Source: Cryptomeria japonica
Taxonomy: Eukaryota; Streptophyta; Pinopsida; Cupressales; Cupressaceae
DNA length: 64,000 nt
Direction: 5' to 3'
Assembly: GCF_030272615.1 (NCBI RefSeq)
Contig: NC_081410.1
Span: 502,472,442-502,536,441 of the forward strand
The translations under genes and the position numbers were made by a program. Positions 12,401 to 24,073 of this stretch are shown here, piece by piece (positions within the stretch are counted from its first letter, which is position 1; each line of letters opens with the position of its first letter). The notes under the pieces were generated by a model that was not told where the DNA came from, did no database searches, and worked only from the letters and a program-made list of their open reading frames with translations.

Positions 12401-14460
12401 AGAATTAAGCTAACATAGAGGAGGCACGTGAGACTTCACCTCAAGGAAGCATAAGGAGGTAGGATTTACATCTAGTTTTGGTCATTTTGCAATTAGAAAT
12501 GATAGTGAAATGGTGCTATGGCTAGTAGAATGAGATTTGATATATGACATTCCATGTTTACATTCAATTTGTTTTAATATTCTTTTGAGTAGTCATAGAG
12601 GAAAACATTAGGTGGTACATGGGACGAAATAGCTATGAAATGCATGTATATTGTTAAAAAATGGTATTTAGTGCTAATGGGTTAGAAAAGATAATCATTT
12701 AAAGAATGTGCACTCAAATATAACTCACTTATATGAAAAGATTCATACTTTCTCTACGCCTTCTTAAATTTAAACTTAGTTGAATTATATTTTTATTTAG
12801 AAATGAAATTATGTTTTCTTACCAAAATTGCGATATAGTTATTCTACGAAAGATTGTTTTCAGATATGTGCGAATGAAAAAGTGCTTTATTTATGAACAA
12901 AAGTATTAGGAAAGATGTTAGTTTTATTAGACAAAAGATTGTTTTCTTTTTAAAATTGTATTCTTGATTTATGTGAACCAAGCTAGATAGGCTTGTGTAT
13001 GGGGAAAGTTACCTTCTAGGACGAGTGCTGAATATGGAAACTTAGAGAGAATAGTTTACTTTTCCAAACTCTCTATTTTTGCTATGCATGGCATTATACT
13101 CAGTCGAGTAAACCAATTGAATACAGCATTGAAATAGATGGAGTTCTTTTATTTATACTCTCTACCATATCCTTGATTGATCTTGCTTGTTTCTTGTTAG
13201 AATTAGAAAAATGAAAATGTATGAATCATCTAGGCATGCACCAGATTCCATCTTGTCTTTCGAATTATTTTGCTAAGCAATTCGTGCAAGGGCGAGTATT
13301 CTTGATTGACCAAGAATTCCGGGAAAGCGTAAGCTTCAAGGTTGGGCGGAAAATGCGCCTAATTATTGTTCTCGTCTTCATTTGAAGGACTCATTTGAAG
13401 CAACTCAGATTAGAGATCAACGGATGCTCTCTCTTTCATTTTATGTTTTGATTATACTTATGGCAATAAAAAGCCTAAACATGGTATAAAGATATTGTAA
13501 TGAGATATTTATACATTTCGTTGTTATGAAAATTTCCTTATCTTCTAATAGATCTATTATTGTTATTTCGATTTAGCAAGCTTGGTTTAAACTTTAAGAA
13601 TGAAATAGACTTATTATCTGATTTATGAGTTTATTTATGAATAAAGAGTATATTATGTCTTATTTGGATCTAGAATAATTTACGTCTTTACATGAATAAT
13701 CATGAATGTGAATAGATGTCTCTATACTTACGATGATGATGTAGCTGCATGAGAAGACTTTTATGTTCAATCTGGGCTTAATTATCAATAGTGTGGCATC
13801 ATTCACTAGGATTGGACATCGAGGCAAGAAGAGGTGAAAGGTTGTTACAACTTGGGCACCAGCTATTTGAGGTCATTAAAGAGCCTTCAAGGCTAGTTAT
13901 GAGCTATTAATGTCTCTTATTAATAACCATGCTTGATGATTTTAACAAAATCTTGATTCATTTTGAGGGTTGCTAAGATTGAGAACACTTTATCAACTTG
14001 TAAAAGGATATCTTTGAACTTGACATCATAGCTTGACAAAAAAAGTGCCATTATTATGTATATTTAAAAAAAAACTAAAATTTTTGAGATTCATTTAACA
14101 AGGTTTATTTCATCATGGAAAGTATTTTTTCACATATTGTTATCTTTATATTTTTCCATATCGATAACTCTACATTTCCATTATATTTGTACTACATTTA
14201 TTTCTTGAATATTACTATCACATTTTCATAGCATCAATATAATAACCATCAAAATAAGGTTCATTGAGTAGATTATCAATATTGTAAATACTTAAAAAAA
14301 AATCATCAATATTATAAGTCAAGCCAAAATTGTACAAGAGTGTCAAGTGATGATAAGCAATATAAATATTTTCCTTGTTTTTCTATTTTATAAATAGATT
14401 GGAAAGATATTTAAATGAAATATATTTCATATATTGTCAATTTTACTAACTTAATTATCA
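12401..14460. other. Intergenic stretch, nothing recognised
   Basis: No open frame of useful length exists in this stretch. The segment near 13260-13400 is less AT-rich than its surroundings but has no recognisable motif. Confidence 0.45.
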
Positions 14461-14469
14461 TTCATTTAC

Positions 14470-15964
14470 CGTCCAAAAAATCCATCCATCTATGAATAAG
14501 CATACCAACAATATTGTTATAGCACCTTGAATACTCATCTATAACTAACCAAATATAAAGAAATAGCATCCTTGTACCTCCCACAATTTATCAAATTCTT
14601 TCACTACATTAAAAGATCAAATAAATTAATGCTTGAATATCATCACTTCTATCTAATTCTATAGATTTTAAGTGGCAAGTCATGTTTAAAAGATTTTAGA
14701 CAAACCAACATTCAACTAAAAGTTTAGTTCATAAATATATAGGCATAATGGTTCACTCCCTTCAAATAAGAGAAACCTAACTAAAATTAGGATTTAGTTA
14801 TTAGGATAATACAAATATTTGTCATAAGTTATAGTCTATTGATAGTATCTATTTATTTTATATTTACTTACAAAGAAAGTATAAAAAAATTCAAGTACCG
14901 GAAACAATTTCACTAATTCTAATCTTGAAGTCGAGCAACTCATAAAGAGTTTATTAGAAACTAGGTATTGTTGGATGCAAAATCCATCATGTTAAATTGA
15001 TGACATTAGAATTGTATGCCAAATGACTCTAGGTAAAATTTATATTCTTCTCTAGGTAAAATTTATGTTCTTCTATTCTTAACACTTCATCAAGAGAAAT
15101 CAATTATTCATATAATTTGAATTCATACTCTAATAAAAAAAGTAAATAAATAAATAAAAATTATCCTCAAAAATATGTGAAAGAAATATTTTATTGAAAA
15201 AATCCCCTTATGTCAACTCTTCCATAACACTAATTTATTAATTACAATGACAACACATCAATAATATATTTTAAGTGAACAAAGCTTGCGTAATTGTTTG
15301 TTTTCTTTTTTCATTCTTCAGGTGTATCGTGGATTGAGTTTTAAGCCTGCCTGCATGCTGCCTTATCACACCACCATTTTAGCTGACTTTTTTCTTCTCA
15401 ATTAAATAATTCCTATTCATAGCAAATTTAGCTACTTATGAACAAAGAGAATGTCAAATTGTCATGTTCGCTAACCATTTTGTAAATTGAATTGCCCAAT
15501 GATAGCTTAATACTCCACCTATTCTCTCGTAAACCTTGGATCTCGTACTCATCTTGAACGTGCTCTTCTTTTACTAAAAATGGTTATCGCCTTTTAAGAG
15601 CAATTGCAGTCTTAAAAATAGGCCCACGAGATCTTTGATTTATGAGCTTCATCTTCCACTTGACAGCCCAAATACAATTATCAATTCACTACACAAGCCA
15701 TTCTTCCAATGGGGTGAATCCACTACAAAAAGAAATTTATAAAGTATTGCAGAAACAAAAGTCTAAGATTCTTCCGAAGCGGTAGGGAACTTCACTAGTA
15801 TAGTCTGCATTCAGAGATAAATGTTTAAGTAATGGAGAAAGTAAAGTCACAGATTCTTCCATCACACTATATAAATGCTTGCTCTTGGTGTTGTTCTTAA
15901 CTATAGAAGCGACCTCTGCTATTGAGTTATCCTGTCATTCTTTAGCAGAGGAGCTCGGTTTCTT
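14470..15964 (+). promoter_or_regulatory. Upstream region of the STIG1-family gene
   Basis: Colinear with unit 1 (from 4270) and, in its last 300 bases, with units 2 and 4. Conservation of blocks such as GGCCCACGAGATCTTTGATT (near 15623) and CCAATGGGGTGAATCCA (near 15708) across copies reflects duplication and is not proof of regulatory function. Confidence 0.5.
15868..15875 (+). promoter_or_regulatory. TATA box of the STIG1-family gene
   Basis: TATATAAA lies 90 bases before the ATG, leaving a leader of about 60 bases if transcription begins some 30 bases downstream. It is absent from pseudogene unit 1 (deleted). Confidence 0.7.
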
Positions 15965-16372
15965 ATGATGGGGTTGGGATTAATGGCTTTGCTTATAATT
16001 GCAGTCATTGCAACGATAATAAGCAATGCAGAAGGAGAAATGGCAACGCCATATTCAAGGAGGGTATTAAGGAGCAGGTTTCTTACACAACAAATATCAG
16101 CAAAGAGTGTATCATGCAGTGAGTACAAGGATACGTGCAAGAAGAATAATATTGCAGGTAAAAATAAATCCATGTGCTGTGAAAATCGCTGTTATAATTT
16201 GCTAATAGATCGCAACCACTGTGGGTCATGTGGTGCCGCTTGTAAGTTTGGATATACTTGTTGTAACGGTAAATGTGTTGATTTGGCCAAAGATAAAAAG
16301 CATTGTGGCAGCTGTGGTGTTAGCTGCCCTAAAAAGAAAAAATGCAATTATGCAATGTGTTCTTATGCTTAG
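15965..16372 (+). CDS. STIG1-family secreted cysteine-rich peptide
   Basis: Single-exon gene for a 135-residue protein. Residues 1-24 form a signal peptide (hydrophobic core MALLIIAVIATIIS, likely cleavage near NAEGE), and 25-50 are a basic, variable region. The C-terminal domain holds 16 cysteines at 51, 58, 71, 72, 76, 86, 89, 93, 99, 100, 104, 114, 117, 121, 127 and 132. Two half-repeats are visible, each CC-x3/4-C then HCGSCG-x2-C (about 71-93 and 99-121), the STIG1 signature. Family knowledge: STIG1 proteins are secreted to the extracellular matrix, and tomato LeSTIG1 acts with pollen receptor kinases in pollen-tube growth. The specific role here is unknown. The first of two adjacent ATGs (15965, 15968) was taken. 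The TATA box at 15868 and lack of stops support a live gene. Confidence 0.93.
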   Translation: MMGLGLMALLIIAVIATIISNAEGEMATPYSRRVLRSRFLTQQISAKSVSCSEYKDTCKKNNIAGKNKSMCCENRCYNLLIDRNHCGSCGAACKFGYTCCNGKCVDLAKDKKHCGSCGVSCPKKKKCNYAMCSYA

Positions 16373-16850
16373 CTACTTTGCTACATTGTAATAATCTGTC
16401 ACTCACTTACTGACAGTTGAATTGGTAAATAGGATGAGGCTTTGCTCATCTAATTAACATCTCCTCTCCTTTGTTGTTGATTAGATTTGTTTGTAATATT
16501 TATTGGTCGTATGTCTAAGCAATAATATGTTGTATTTAAGAAGCAGATGTGTAATGGATTGAAATAGTTTATTATGAGCTGTTTCAATTATGAAATGATC
16601 TTGCAAGTGATAAAGATTGTTCATAATACAAACATTGATTTTAGAGTATGAAATATTTTTTGTAAGGAAAGTATTTTTTATTTATTTATTATCGTACTCA
16701 GAGAAAAATCAATCAAAACTTTGTTTGTATTATTTATATTATTTAATTTTCCTTGTAAAGCCTTTTGTAAGATGAAATATCTTTAACATTCATCTTTAAA
16801 TATAAGTGAATGTACAAGATGCTTTTAATTGATAAATTCTATTAAATAAA
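16373..16850 (+). other. 3' flank of the STIG1-family gene
   Basis: The first about 75 bases are nearly identical to the pseudogene's 3' flank (6676-6750). No canonical AATAAA is obvious; AATAATATG near 16521 is the nearest candidate poly(A) signal. Confidence 0.4.
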
Positions 16851-16967
16851 TAAGTTAATAAAATATCTTTTGTTTATTAATCTTGAAGATAAAAAAAATT
16901 AAGGATGGTTAGAATGATGAATTATAAGTTTTGCATATATAACATGTAATAAGTATGCATTATTAAT
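16850..16967 (+). repeat. STIG1 locus duplication, unit 4, left part
   Basis: AAGGATGGTTAGAATGATGAATTATAAG...GTAATAAGTATGCATT matches the start of unit 2 at about 6805-6885. Homology breaks after ATTATTAATG and resumes near 18920. Confidence 0.55.
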
Positions 16968-18919
16968 GAAAATTATTTTATGCCATGTCTTATAACATTT
17001 TCTTTTCTTTATGAAAGGAAGGTGGAGGATAGGAGGTTTTTATTGTTCGTATTTTACCTTTCATTGTTGTCCTTGATGTCGGCATGTGGTGATTAAGATG
17101 CCAGGTTGGATCTTTGACTCCTTGATCTATGTGTAGGTCTTTACGTAGTGACTTCTTGTCTGCGGGTACTTGGTTTTAACACTTGCCAATTATGACTTAA
17201 GTTTTGTTGTGGTTGAGTTGTCCCACTTGGCAGTTGGTTTTCACGAGAGTTACTTGATTAATAGCATTTCACTTGGCACGTGGGCAGTTTTATCTTATTT
17301 AATATCTTTTCACTGGGCACTTGATATTTTCCGGATTTGAAACATCTTTGTTATTTACTTTGGGGCTTGTATGTCATACTTTAGCTTTCTTTTGAAAGCA
17401 TCTTCGAACCCTTGTCCCCATGTATGTTTGTAGCTTCTACCAGATAGTTTCTTCATTGTTTCAGTTGGCTTGGTTTGAATCATCATCATGAACAGGAAAG
17501 TGGTCATTGAGCAAAGGTTGGTTTGGTTTGTTTCATCATCAGGAAAGTGGACTTTGAGCAAAAGATGTATACGCTCCATACAGGTTTTTCAGTTTCTTCT
17601 GTTTGACTTTTTGCCGGCATAGTCAGGTATTCTTTCAGTTTAACAAGCAAATGCCAAGATTCAGATTACCATTTAATTAAAGGGTTTATCTTTAAACAAT
17701 TGGTTAAGAAGTTAGTTTCATAACAACTCTTCAGTTATGAGTATTTCATTTTCAAAGAAAGGCATTTTGTTTTAGTTCTGATATTTTTGAAGACATGCAC
17801 ATATATATATTTAAAATGGAAGAAGTGCGTGTGTGAAAAAAAGAAGAGAAAGTGTTTAGAAACATTTCTCAGTTGCTCTGTATTTTTTCTGTTGTGCCGA
17901 ATATGGAAAATAAAGTAAGAGAGTTTTGAAAGAAGTCTTTAAAGAAGTGCTTTTGTGATTCTACAATATTATGTTTGACAGTTTATAATCTTGATCAACA
18001 TTGTATTGTTCAATTAGCTTTCATTGGAATTTTCCTGTAAGTTGTCATCAAGGAACCGCAGATACAATGCTGTTGTAGGGTCAGTGTTGAGAGCAACTTC
18101 TCATAGGTTCTTAAAATTGTAAGATGTTGAGTGCAGACTCCATCAAGGCACTTTGTCTTTGAATTTGTTTTTGAGTTGTGGTTGATATTTAAGAAGGTGT
18201 TGAGCAGAGACTCCACTATTGTGATAAGTTGAAGTTTTTGAGATGGAATAAAACTGACAGGTTACGAGTGGTTTTTTATACCCCGTGAGGGTTTTCCACT
18301 CATGAAAGTAATGGTTCTATGAATTTTCATCACCTTTTATGTTCCTTCTTTCGGTCAGGCTCTGATACATAATGTCATTCATTTATCTGGAAATTAGTGT
18401 CAGTAAAAATTTGCTATGATAATTGCATGTGATTTTTTTTTTGGTTCATTTGTTAGCTGCAAAAAGATGTGTCATAAAGAGCATATGCAGATTGTTTAGT
18501 TAATGGATTTTTATCTTTCTTCTTTGATCTTGAAGCCACTTCCAACATTTATAGTATATTTATTAATTACGATATCAATTATTCCTTTCTCTCTATTAAA
18601 AAAATTTATGTTATTAAATCTCATTTTCTATCAATTTATCTTTTATTTTTCTAAAATCTGTATAAGATCATAATTATTTGTATCTTTGAATTTGATATAT
18701 TGTTTACATACAAATTTCTTATATATAATTGTGCCAAAAATGTATCTTCTCTTAAAAATATTATTTTAAAAGAGTATGAATATTATTTGCTAGATGTTAT
18801 TCATTCTATAAAATACTAGATTCATGTTGTCAATTAATGTAGAGCCATTATAGTGATTTTTTTCAAATGTTATTCGCATATGGATGTCAATTTGGTACCT
18901 TATTTTTTTACATATTCTC
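16968..18919 (+). mobile_element. LTR-like insertion splitting unit 4 (ends unresolved)
   Basis: The middle (about 17880-18340) reads like the R-U5 part of the copia LTRs in this window: a GCAGACTCCATCAAGGCACT-like segment, then ATACCCCGTGAGGGTTTTCCAC (compare CTTACGGGTTTTCCATG near 47810). I could not find clean TG...CA ends, a primer-binding site or a target duplication, so its limits are simply where STIG1-flank homology stops. The outer about 400 bases on the right are AT-rich and unassigned. Confidence 0.4.
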
Positions 18920-19400
18920 CCAATCCAAAAAAGACACAAATAAGATGTTAGTATTTTATTTTTCATTCTTTTTCTATGTGGTGGGTTGTACTTTTGGACA
19001 TCTTTGAATGCTTTCTTATATCATGACTTTAGTTTACATTTTTATGTAATTAAATAATTACCATTCATAAAAAAAAGTGGGTACTTAAGAAGAGGAAGAA
19101 TGTGGTTAATAGTTAAGCTTGAGATAATCTAAATTTTCATTGTCCAATTATATCTTCAGTAACTCCTACTATTCCACAAATTAAGTGTTCTTATTTTAGA
19201 AAACGGTCAGTCTAAACTCTTTATTCATTCTCCAATTGACAACTAATAAAAAAAGTGTGATTTCTTTACACAAACCATTCCTTCCATTAACCAAATCCAC
19301 AAAAAATAAAAATAATTTTTTTTTATAAAATATTTTATAGAGAGAAGTCATAGATTCTTATCTTTTCTAGCAAAATGAGGATGCCCTCTATTTGCTTTGT
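18920..19400 (+). repeat. STIG1 locus duplication, unit 4, right part (upstream flank only)
   Basis: Matches units 2 and 3: GTGGTGGGTTGT, CATTGTCCAATTATATCTTCA, CTCCAATTGACAACTAATAA and CACAAACCATTCCTTCCATT. As in unit 2, homology ends before the TATA box and no coding remnant follows. Confidence 0.6.
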
Positions 19401-19814
19401 CCTAGCCTATCCTTGCAGTCCTTAAGACCGTCATAATCTCAAATTTTAGTATTTACAGTCAAAATTTTATCATAAATCAAAGGAGTATTGAAAATAATTA
19501 TAAATTTTTCTTTGGAGTTATTTAAATTTCAAAAATTAGTGAATTATTTTATTGGATGATTATTTGATCCAAAACTAGTTTTATAACATAGATTCTCTTA
19601 CAAAACATAATTTTTCTAGAGACCCTATGCTTTTTATTAAAAATGAGTAATAAATTAAAAAAAATAAAAAATTATAATAAATATAATAAAGAGTGCTTCA
19701 GATGACCATAGCCATTAGGGGATACATGAGATCAAGGCCCCAATGGCGACAATTGTAGAATTAGCGCAGAAAATCTACAACCGATAACAAAAACCTTCCA
19801 GTTCTTCCACCCAA

Positions 19815-20790
19815 AACCAATCTTTATTGACTTTTAAGCTACCCTAACCCACCCCAATTCACTGTATATCATGCCACTTTTCTTTAACAAAAGAGATAGA
19901 ATCAAAGTTCGAAGAAAAAGGGAGAATTTAATAAGCTATCAAGACCAGTCTTCATGAGAAATCCTAAAAATATCTCATATTCAGTCGTGGAATGCTGTAG
20001 GAACACTCGGGGAAAGAAGTAATCGACACTGCCAAAAAATAAACCTCGGTTTGTTTTCTTCAGTTTTAATTTTGGTGTTAGCATCTCTCCATTCAATTTG
20101 CAGTCAGTAATTTTTACGCTCACATTTATTTTGGGTTCATTGGATATGCACAAATGGATTTGTGAAAAGGTTTCATAAACTTGAAAGCAAATTAATTGGC
20201 TTGCATAAAAACAAATTACAAAGCAACCTTAGCCACATCCTCCAAGTCCGTACCAACATGGGAGTATAGAAACAGACTTTGGACACCTATGAAAGCATAA
20301 CAGATGAGAATTCTTGTCAGATGTTGTAATTGCAACTGCCATGGTGGATACATTTGCAAATGCAGAGGTGAACCGTTTGATGTAAGACATTGGCAAGAAA
20401 TGGCTTTGATACGAGTTTTTATTGAAGAAGACACATATTTGATTGAAATGGATTCATTGGAAAGAGTTTTATGACCATTCAGCTCTCATTCCTCATAAAA
20501 CAGCGAATGGACATCGAAGAGGTAAACAAAAATGCCATAGGAGCCCAGGCATAATCCATCGAGTTGCAAGTTTGAGAAGTCTGAACTGAAAGGGCAAGGA
20601 CCCATTGGGATTACTCCACACAATGAACTAAATTGCAGATGCCTATAAAAATCTAAGAAAGGGCGTCGGTAACTTATTATGTGTGGCCCAAGAGAAAGCA
20701 GTCAAACGGGTGGGCAGAGGGAAGAAACATTGAGCAGAGGGGTCGTGTATATAATAGAGGTTGAGAAGAGTATTTTGTGAGTGGTGTCCA
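19815..20790 (-). other. Possible decayed transcription unit (TATA to AATAAA), product unknown
   Basis: On the minus strand a TATTATATACA box (near 20750) precedes about 0.9 kb of sequence with more even base composition. An AATAAA lies near 19829-19834 (seen as TTTATT). Short frames within (20216-20434 and 19902-20153) have no recognised domain. It may be a relic of a host gene or another element. Its position next to the 3' end of LINE 1 gives no further clue. Confidence 0.25.
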
Positions 20791-21149
20791 ATGAAGAGAA
20801 AATATGAAGATATCGGCCCAGAAAGACAGATCCATGTGATGGGAAAGCGTGGGGCTACGTAGAGTGTTGGTTTGGGTGCTAAAATACGAGATAGAGCATT
20901 GCAAGGAGATGAATGATGGTGTAGAGATTAGCAAAGAAGTTCCATGTTACAGATTTTAATTGAAGAGAAGCTGTGTAGTATGAAGAATAAGAGTAGTCAA
21001 CAGGCACAGATGAGTTTTTAGAGTAAACAGAGAGAACTTGGGTTGCCTATATACCCATTTAGTATTTGAATATGAAGGTCCATAAGAAGGCCATGAATAA
21101 TCTATTGTTGTTTTTAGTTCTGAGTTGATATCTAGGTAGAGGGGAAGCT

Positions 21150-23035
21150 TTTTCATCTTCCATCATGGAATCCATTTCACAAAACACCTTCCTCCAACCC
21201 AACTCGCAAGCTTTCTCTAATACTTCAAGAATAGATCAATCTTCCATCTAATTATTAGAATGTACCACCATGTAGATGGAAAAGAAAAACTAAATATACC
21301 CCCTACTATCATGCCCAACTCCACCAATCCAAGCAATGCCTAGGTAACCAAGTAAAAAAACATCAATGTTTATTTTGAAGGAACCATCAAGAGAGCTACA
21401 CCACTTACCTACTTGGTTCAACTTCCTAAAAGGTTTTTTCCTTTTCCCCAAACAAGCCAGAGAAGCAAGTGGACAAAGACAATAACTCTCCAAGATTAAA
21501 TTGGGCTGAAATATTTTTTTAAGCATGCTTTTCACCTTATAACATACTTTAAACTCTTCAAAGATCAATGTATCTCTAGCTAGATCTACCAAATGATGAT
21601 GGAAGGGATCAATACTGAAGTTACAACTAGAAAGAAATTAAAACTCAATGGATAGCCCAAATTCTCCTACAAGTCATGAAAATAGGAAGCCTACAAAAAA
21701 ATATAGCCTCTAAATCTTCCACTAAAGCCTCCAAATTTCTGCAAAGAAAGAACACTAGAAGAACAAATGATTAGTACTTTCCCCACTGCAAACAAATAGG
21801 AAGAAAAAGGATGGGCCAAAAAATCCTATTTTTCTAATATTTTCCTAGAGGAAGCATTTGCTTTGGGACCTCTAAAATAATTTCACTTTTTAAAGGACCA
21901 TAGCTAGGGGAGATAAGTAAAGATTGGGGGGTGGCCCTCCCAAAAGTTAGTCCAAAAGAGAGTACGCTTGCCCTTATGAATAAAACCAAAAATCTCATCC
22001 TTAATAAGAGTGATCCCCTTTTTAAAAATGCTCAAAATCATGGAGCCCTTATTAGTCAATTACATTCATAAAATGTCTTCATTTTTGACTCCACCCAAAT
22101 ATTATAGTTAAGGATGCGAACCCAAGGCTGATCCAAAATTTTGCACCACCTCTAATATAATTTTGCTACTAAAGCTTGACTAGTTAGCTCAAAATTTCAA
22201 AGACCTATACCACCATTCTCCTTGGGTTTAGGCTACTTCTAGCTCACCAAACTCCATTTCTAATTATATGGATTTTCTACCCATAAAACATTTTTCGCAA
22301 GGGCATCATACTCCTTAAGGAAACTCCTAGGCCTGAAGATAGCACCAAAAACCTATGTAGAGGGACATCTTGTAAGAAAGAGGTTAGAAGATTCATCCTA
22401 CCAGTATAGGATAACCATCAAAAGGCAACATTTGTCCAAGATCTCCCTCTAATAATTTTCTAAATACAAATTACAAATACATAGAGGGATGCCCAAATAA
22501 TCCATGAGAAATTTTCCAATCTAGAAATGAAGAATATTGGCAATTCTACTTTGGATCAACACAAGCATAATATAAGGAAGAAAATATTATGCTTGTCGTT
22601 GTTAATTTGTTGATTAGAAGTACATAGATATATATCAAGAGCCTTCCTAAAATTAATAGCCTTGTTATTTCTATAAAAAGCCAAAAGAAAAATGTCATCC
22701 ACAAATAGTCATTTTTGAGAGCCTAATTCTATCCATGAATGAGACTCGTTTCCTTATGATGCTTCAATAGCCTACCTAGACTCTCATCTACTAAGATAAA
22801 TACATTAAGGTATGTGGATAATGGGTCTCTTTTCTTAAGTTCCCAAGAGGAAGAAAAGGTAGTTGAGGGGGGAGTCATGATTAGAATAAATTAATAAATA
22901 AGTGAAAGTAACATAGGTCATGACCCAATACATCCATTCTAAATGGAAACTAAAAGGCAATAGAATATGCCAGAGGAAATAACTCCTAACTCTATTATAG
23001 GCCTTAGACATATCCAATTTAGTGAGTATGACCTT
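21150..23035 (-). mobile_element. LINE 1, 3' half (RT palm to RNase H), decayed
   Basis: Minus-strand non-LTR retrotransposon ORF2. Reading down from 23035: RT block KLDMSKAYNRV (about 23010), catalytic LFVDDIFLLAF near 22705-22675 (family usual FADD), thumb remnants, then RNase H: DGSFKINIDVFLLG and GIGGVGHDSRGYI-like residues near 21390-21290 and CELGW..V..EMDSM near 21205-21160. Many stops and shifts. The other half is at 36750-38080, separated by the copia-type element inserted at 23035. The 3' tail was not located. Confidence 0.8.
23031..23035. repeat. Target-site duplication ACCTT, left copy
   Basis: ACCTT precedes TGTTGGCAATT of the 5' LTR and matches 36745-36749. A sixth base (G) also matches if the mutated last LTR base is not counted. 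Confidence 0.8.
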
Positions 23036-24005
23036 TGTTGGCAATTGACACTCATCCAATGGCTTTTGATGGTTTATTATTGGTATAGGGCTGTAATTGA
23101 TGGCAACTCTTCATGAGATTCACATCTGGTAATCACGGATCTTGATTTCTGGAAGAGGATGTCAGCTAGTAGCCAGTTAACCAGTATTTCAGGATGAACA
23201 AAGCAGTTTTGGTCTGGAATCTTTCTAGTGATTGTGGAGCTATGAATCATGTTTAGGATGATTGGACCGACATAAAGACATCATTTTATTGTTGTTTTGG
23301 TGATCCACATTTATCTTTAGTGATCCGGCCAATCCAACATATGACTACATGTTACATCAGCAAATCGACATGATAAATGATCTATTTTGTGATTGCGGAT
23401 ATATAAGACTAGTGTAGATGATCATTTTGGTGAAGGATATGATTGTATGCAAGTGAGTGGTGATCAAGAATCCATTTTGGCACAATTTCATGTGCACATT
23501 CTTGATCTGGTAGCTAACTATGACAGTGAACAGGGAAGAACAGAGAAGAACAACAAAGGTGATTTAGTCAATGTATTTGGAACTTAACTGGAACTCATCC
23601 AAGCATAGATTGATGCTATTTTAGAGTTCATTCACTGTAATTCAACTCAATATATGTTTTGTAAGGCAGTGAGCCTTCCAGGGTTGTAGCCCTTAATGTA
23701 TTTGAGCAGTGAGCACTAGGCAATGTGCCTAAATGCTTGTGCATTCCTTATATTATAATATTATTTTGCTACTAGCCATAGTGGAATAAAATTGTGTGCT
23801 CAAATCCCACCATGGTTTTTCCCATTTGAGTTTGCATGTACAAAATCCGGTGTTATGATTTTGTGGTTGATTGTTTTATGTTCCTGCATTTCAGTTTCAA
23901 GTTTATGCTTCCAGTGGTTTAAAATTAAGTGTGAAGATTTGCTAACTAGTAGATCATTGATTCACCACCCCCCCCCCCCCCTCTCAGTGATCTTCGATTC
24001 CAACA
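23036..24005 (+). mobile_element. 5' LTR of the non-autonomous copia-type element
   Basis: Starts TGTTGGCAATT, ends poly-C/TCTCAGTGATC...CCAACA. A TATATAAG box at 23400-23407 is the likely promoter TATA. It is followed at once by the primer-binding site. Confidence 0.88.
23400..23407 (+). promoter_or_regulatory. TATA box in the 5' LTR
   Basis: TATATAAG about 365 bases into the LTR, conserved at the same place in the 3' LTR (near 36140). Likely the start-site element for the genomic RNA. Confidence 0.5.
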
Positions 24006-24007
24006 AT

Positions 24008-24019
24008 TGGTATCAGAGC
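24008..24019 (+). promoter_or_regulatory. Primer-binding site (initiator Met-tRNA type)
   Basis: TGGTATCAGAGC two bases after the LTR end is the standard plant copia primer-binding site, complementary to the 3' end of initiator methionine tRNA. It fixes the element's orientation and the LTR edge. Confidence 0.92.
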
Positions 24020-24073
24020 CTAGTTCCTTTGAGGAAGCTTAACCACTTGAGGAAGATCCGAGAGATTGACTCA

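Noticed and set aside
18366-18376. GGCTCTGATAC as a minus-strand primer-binding site
   Set aside because: It matches the reverse complement of GTATCAGAGCC, but no LTR edge follows it on the expected side and the leading TGG is changed. Kept only as part of an unresolved LTR-like region.
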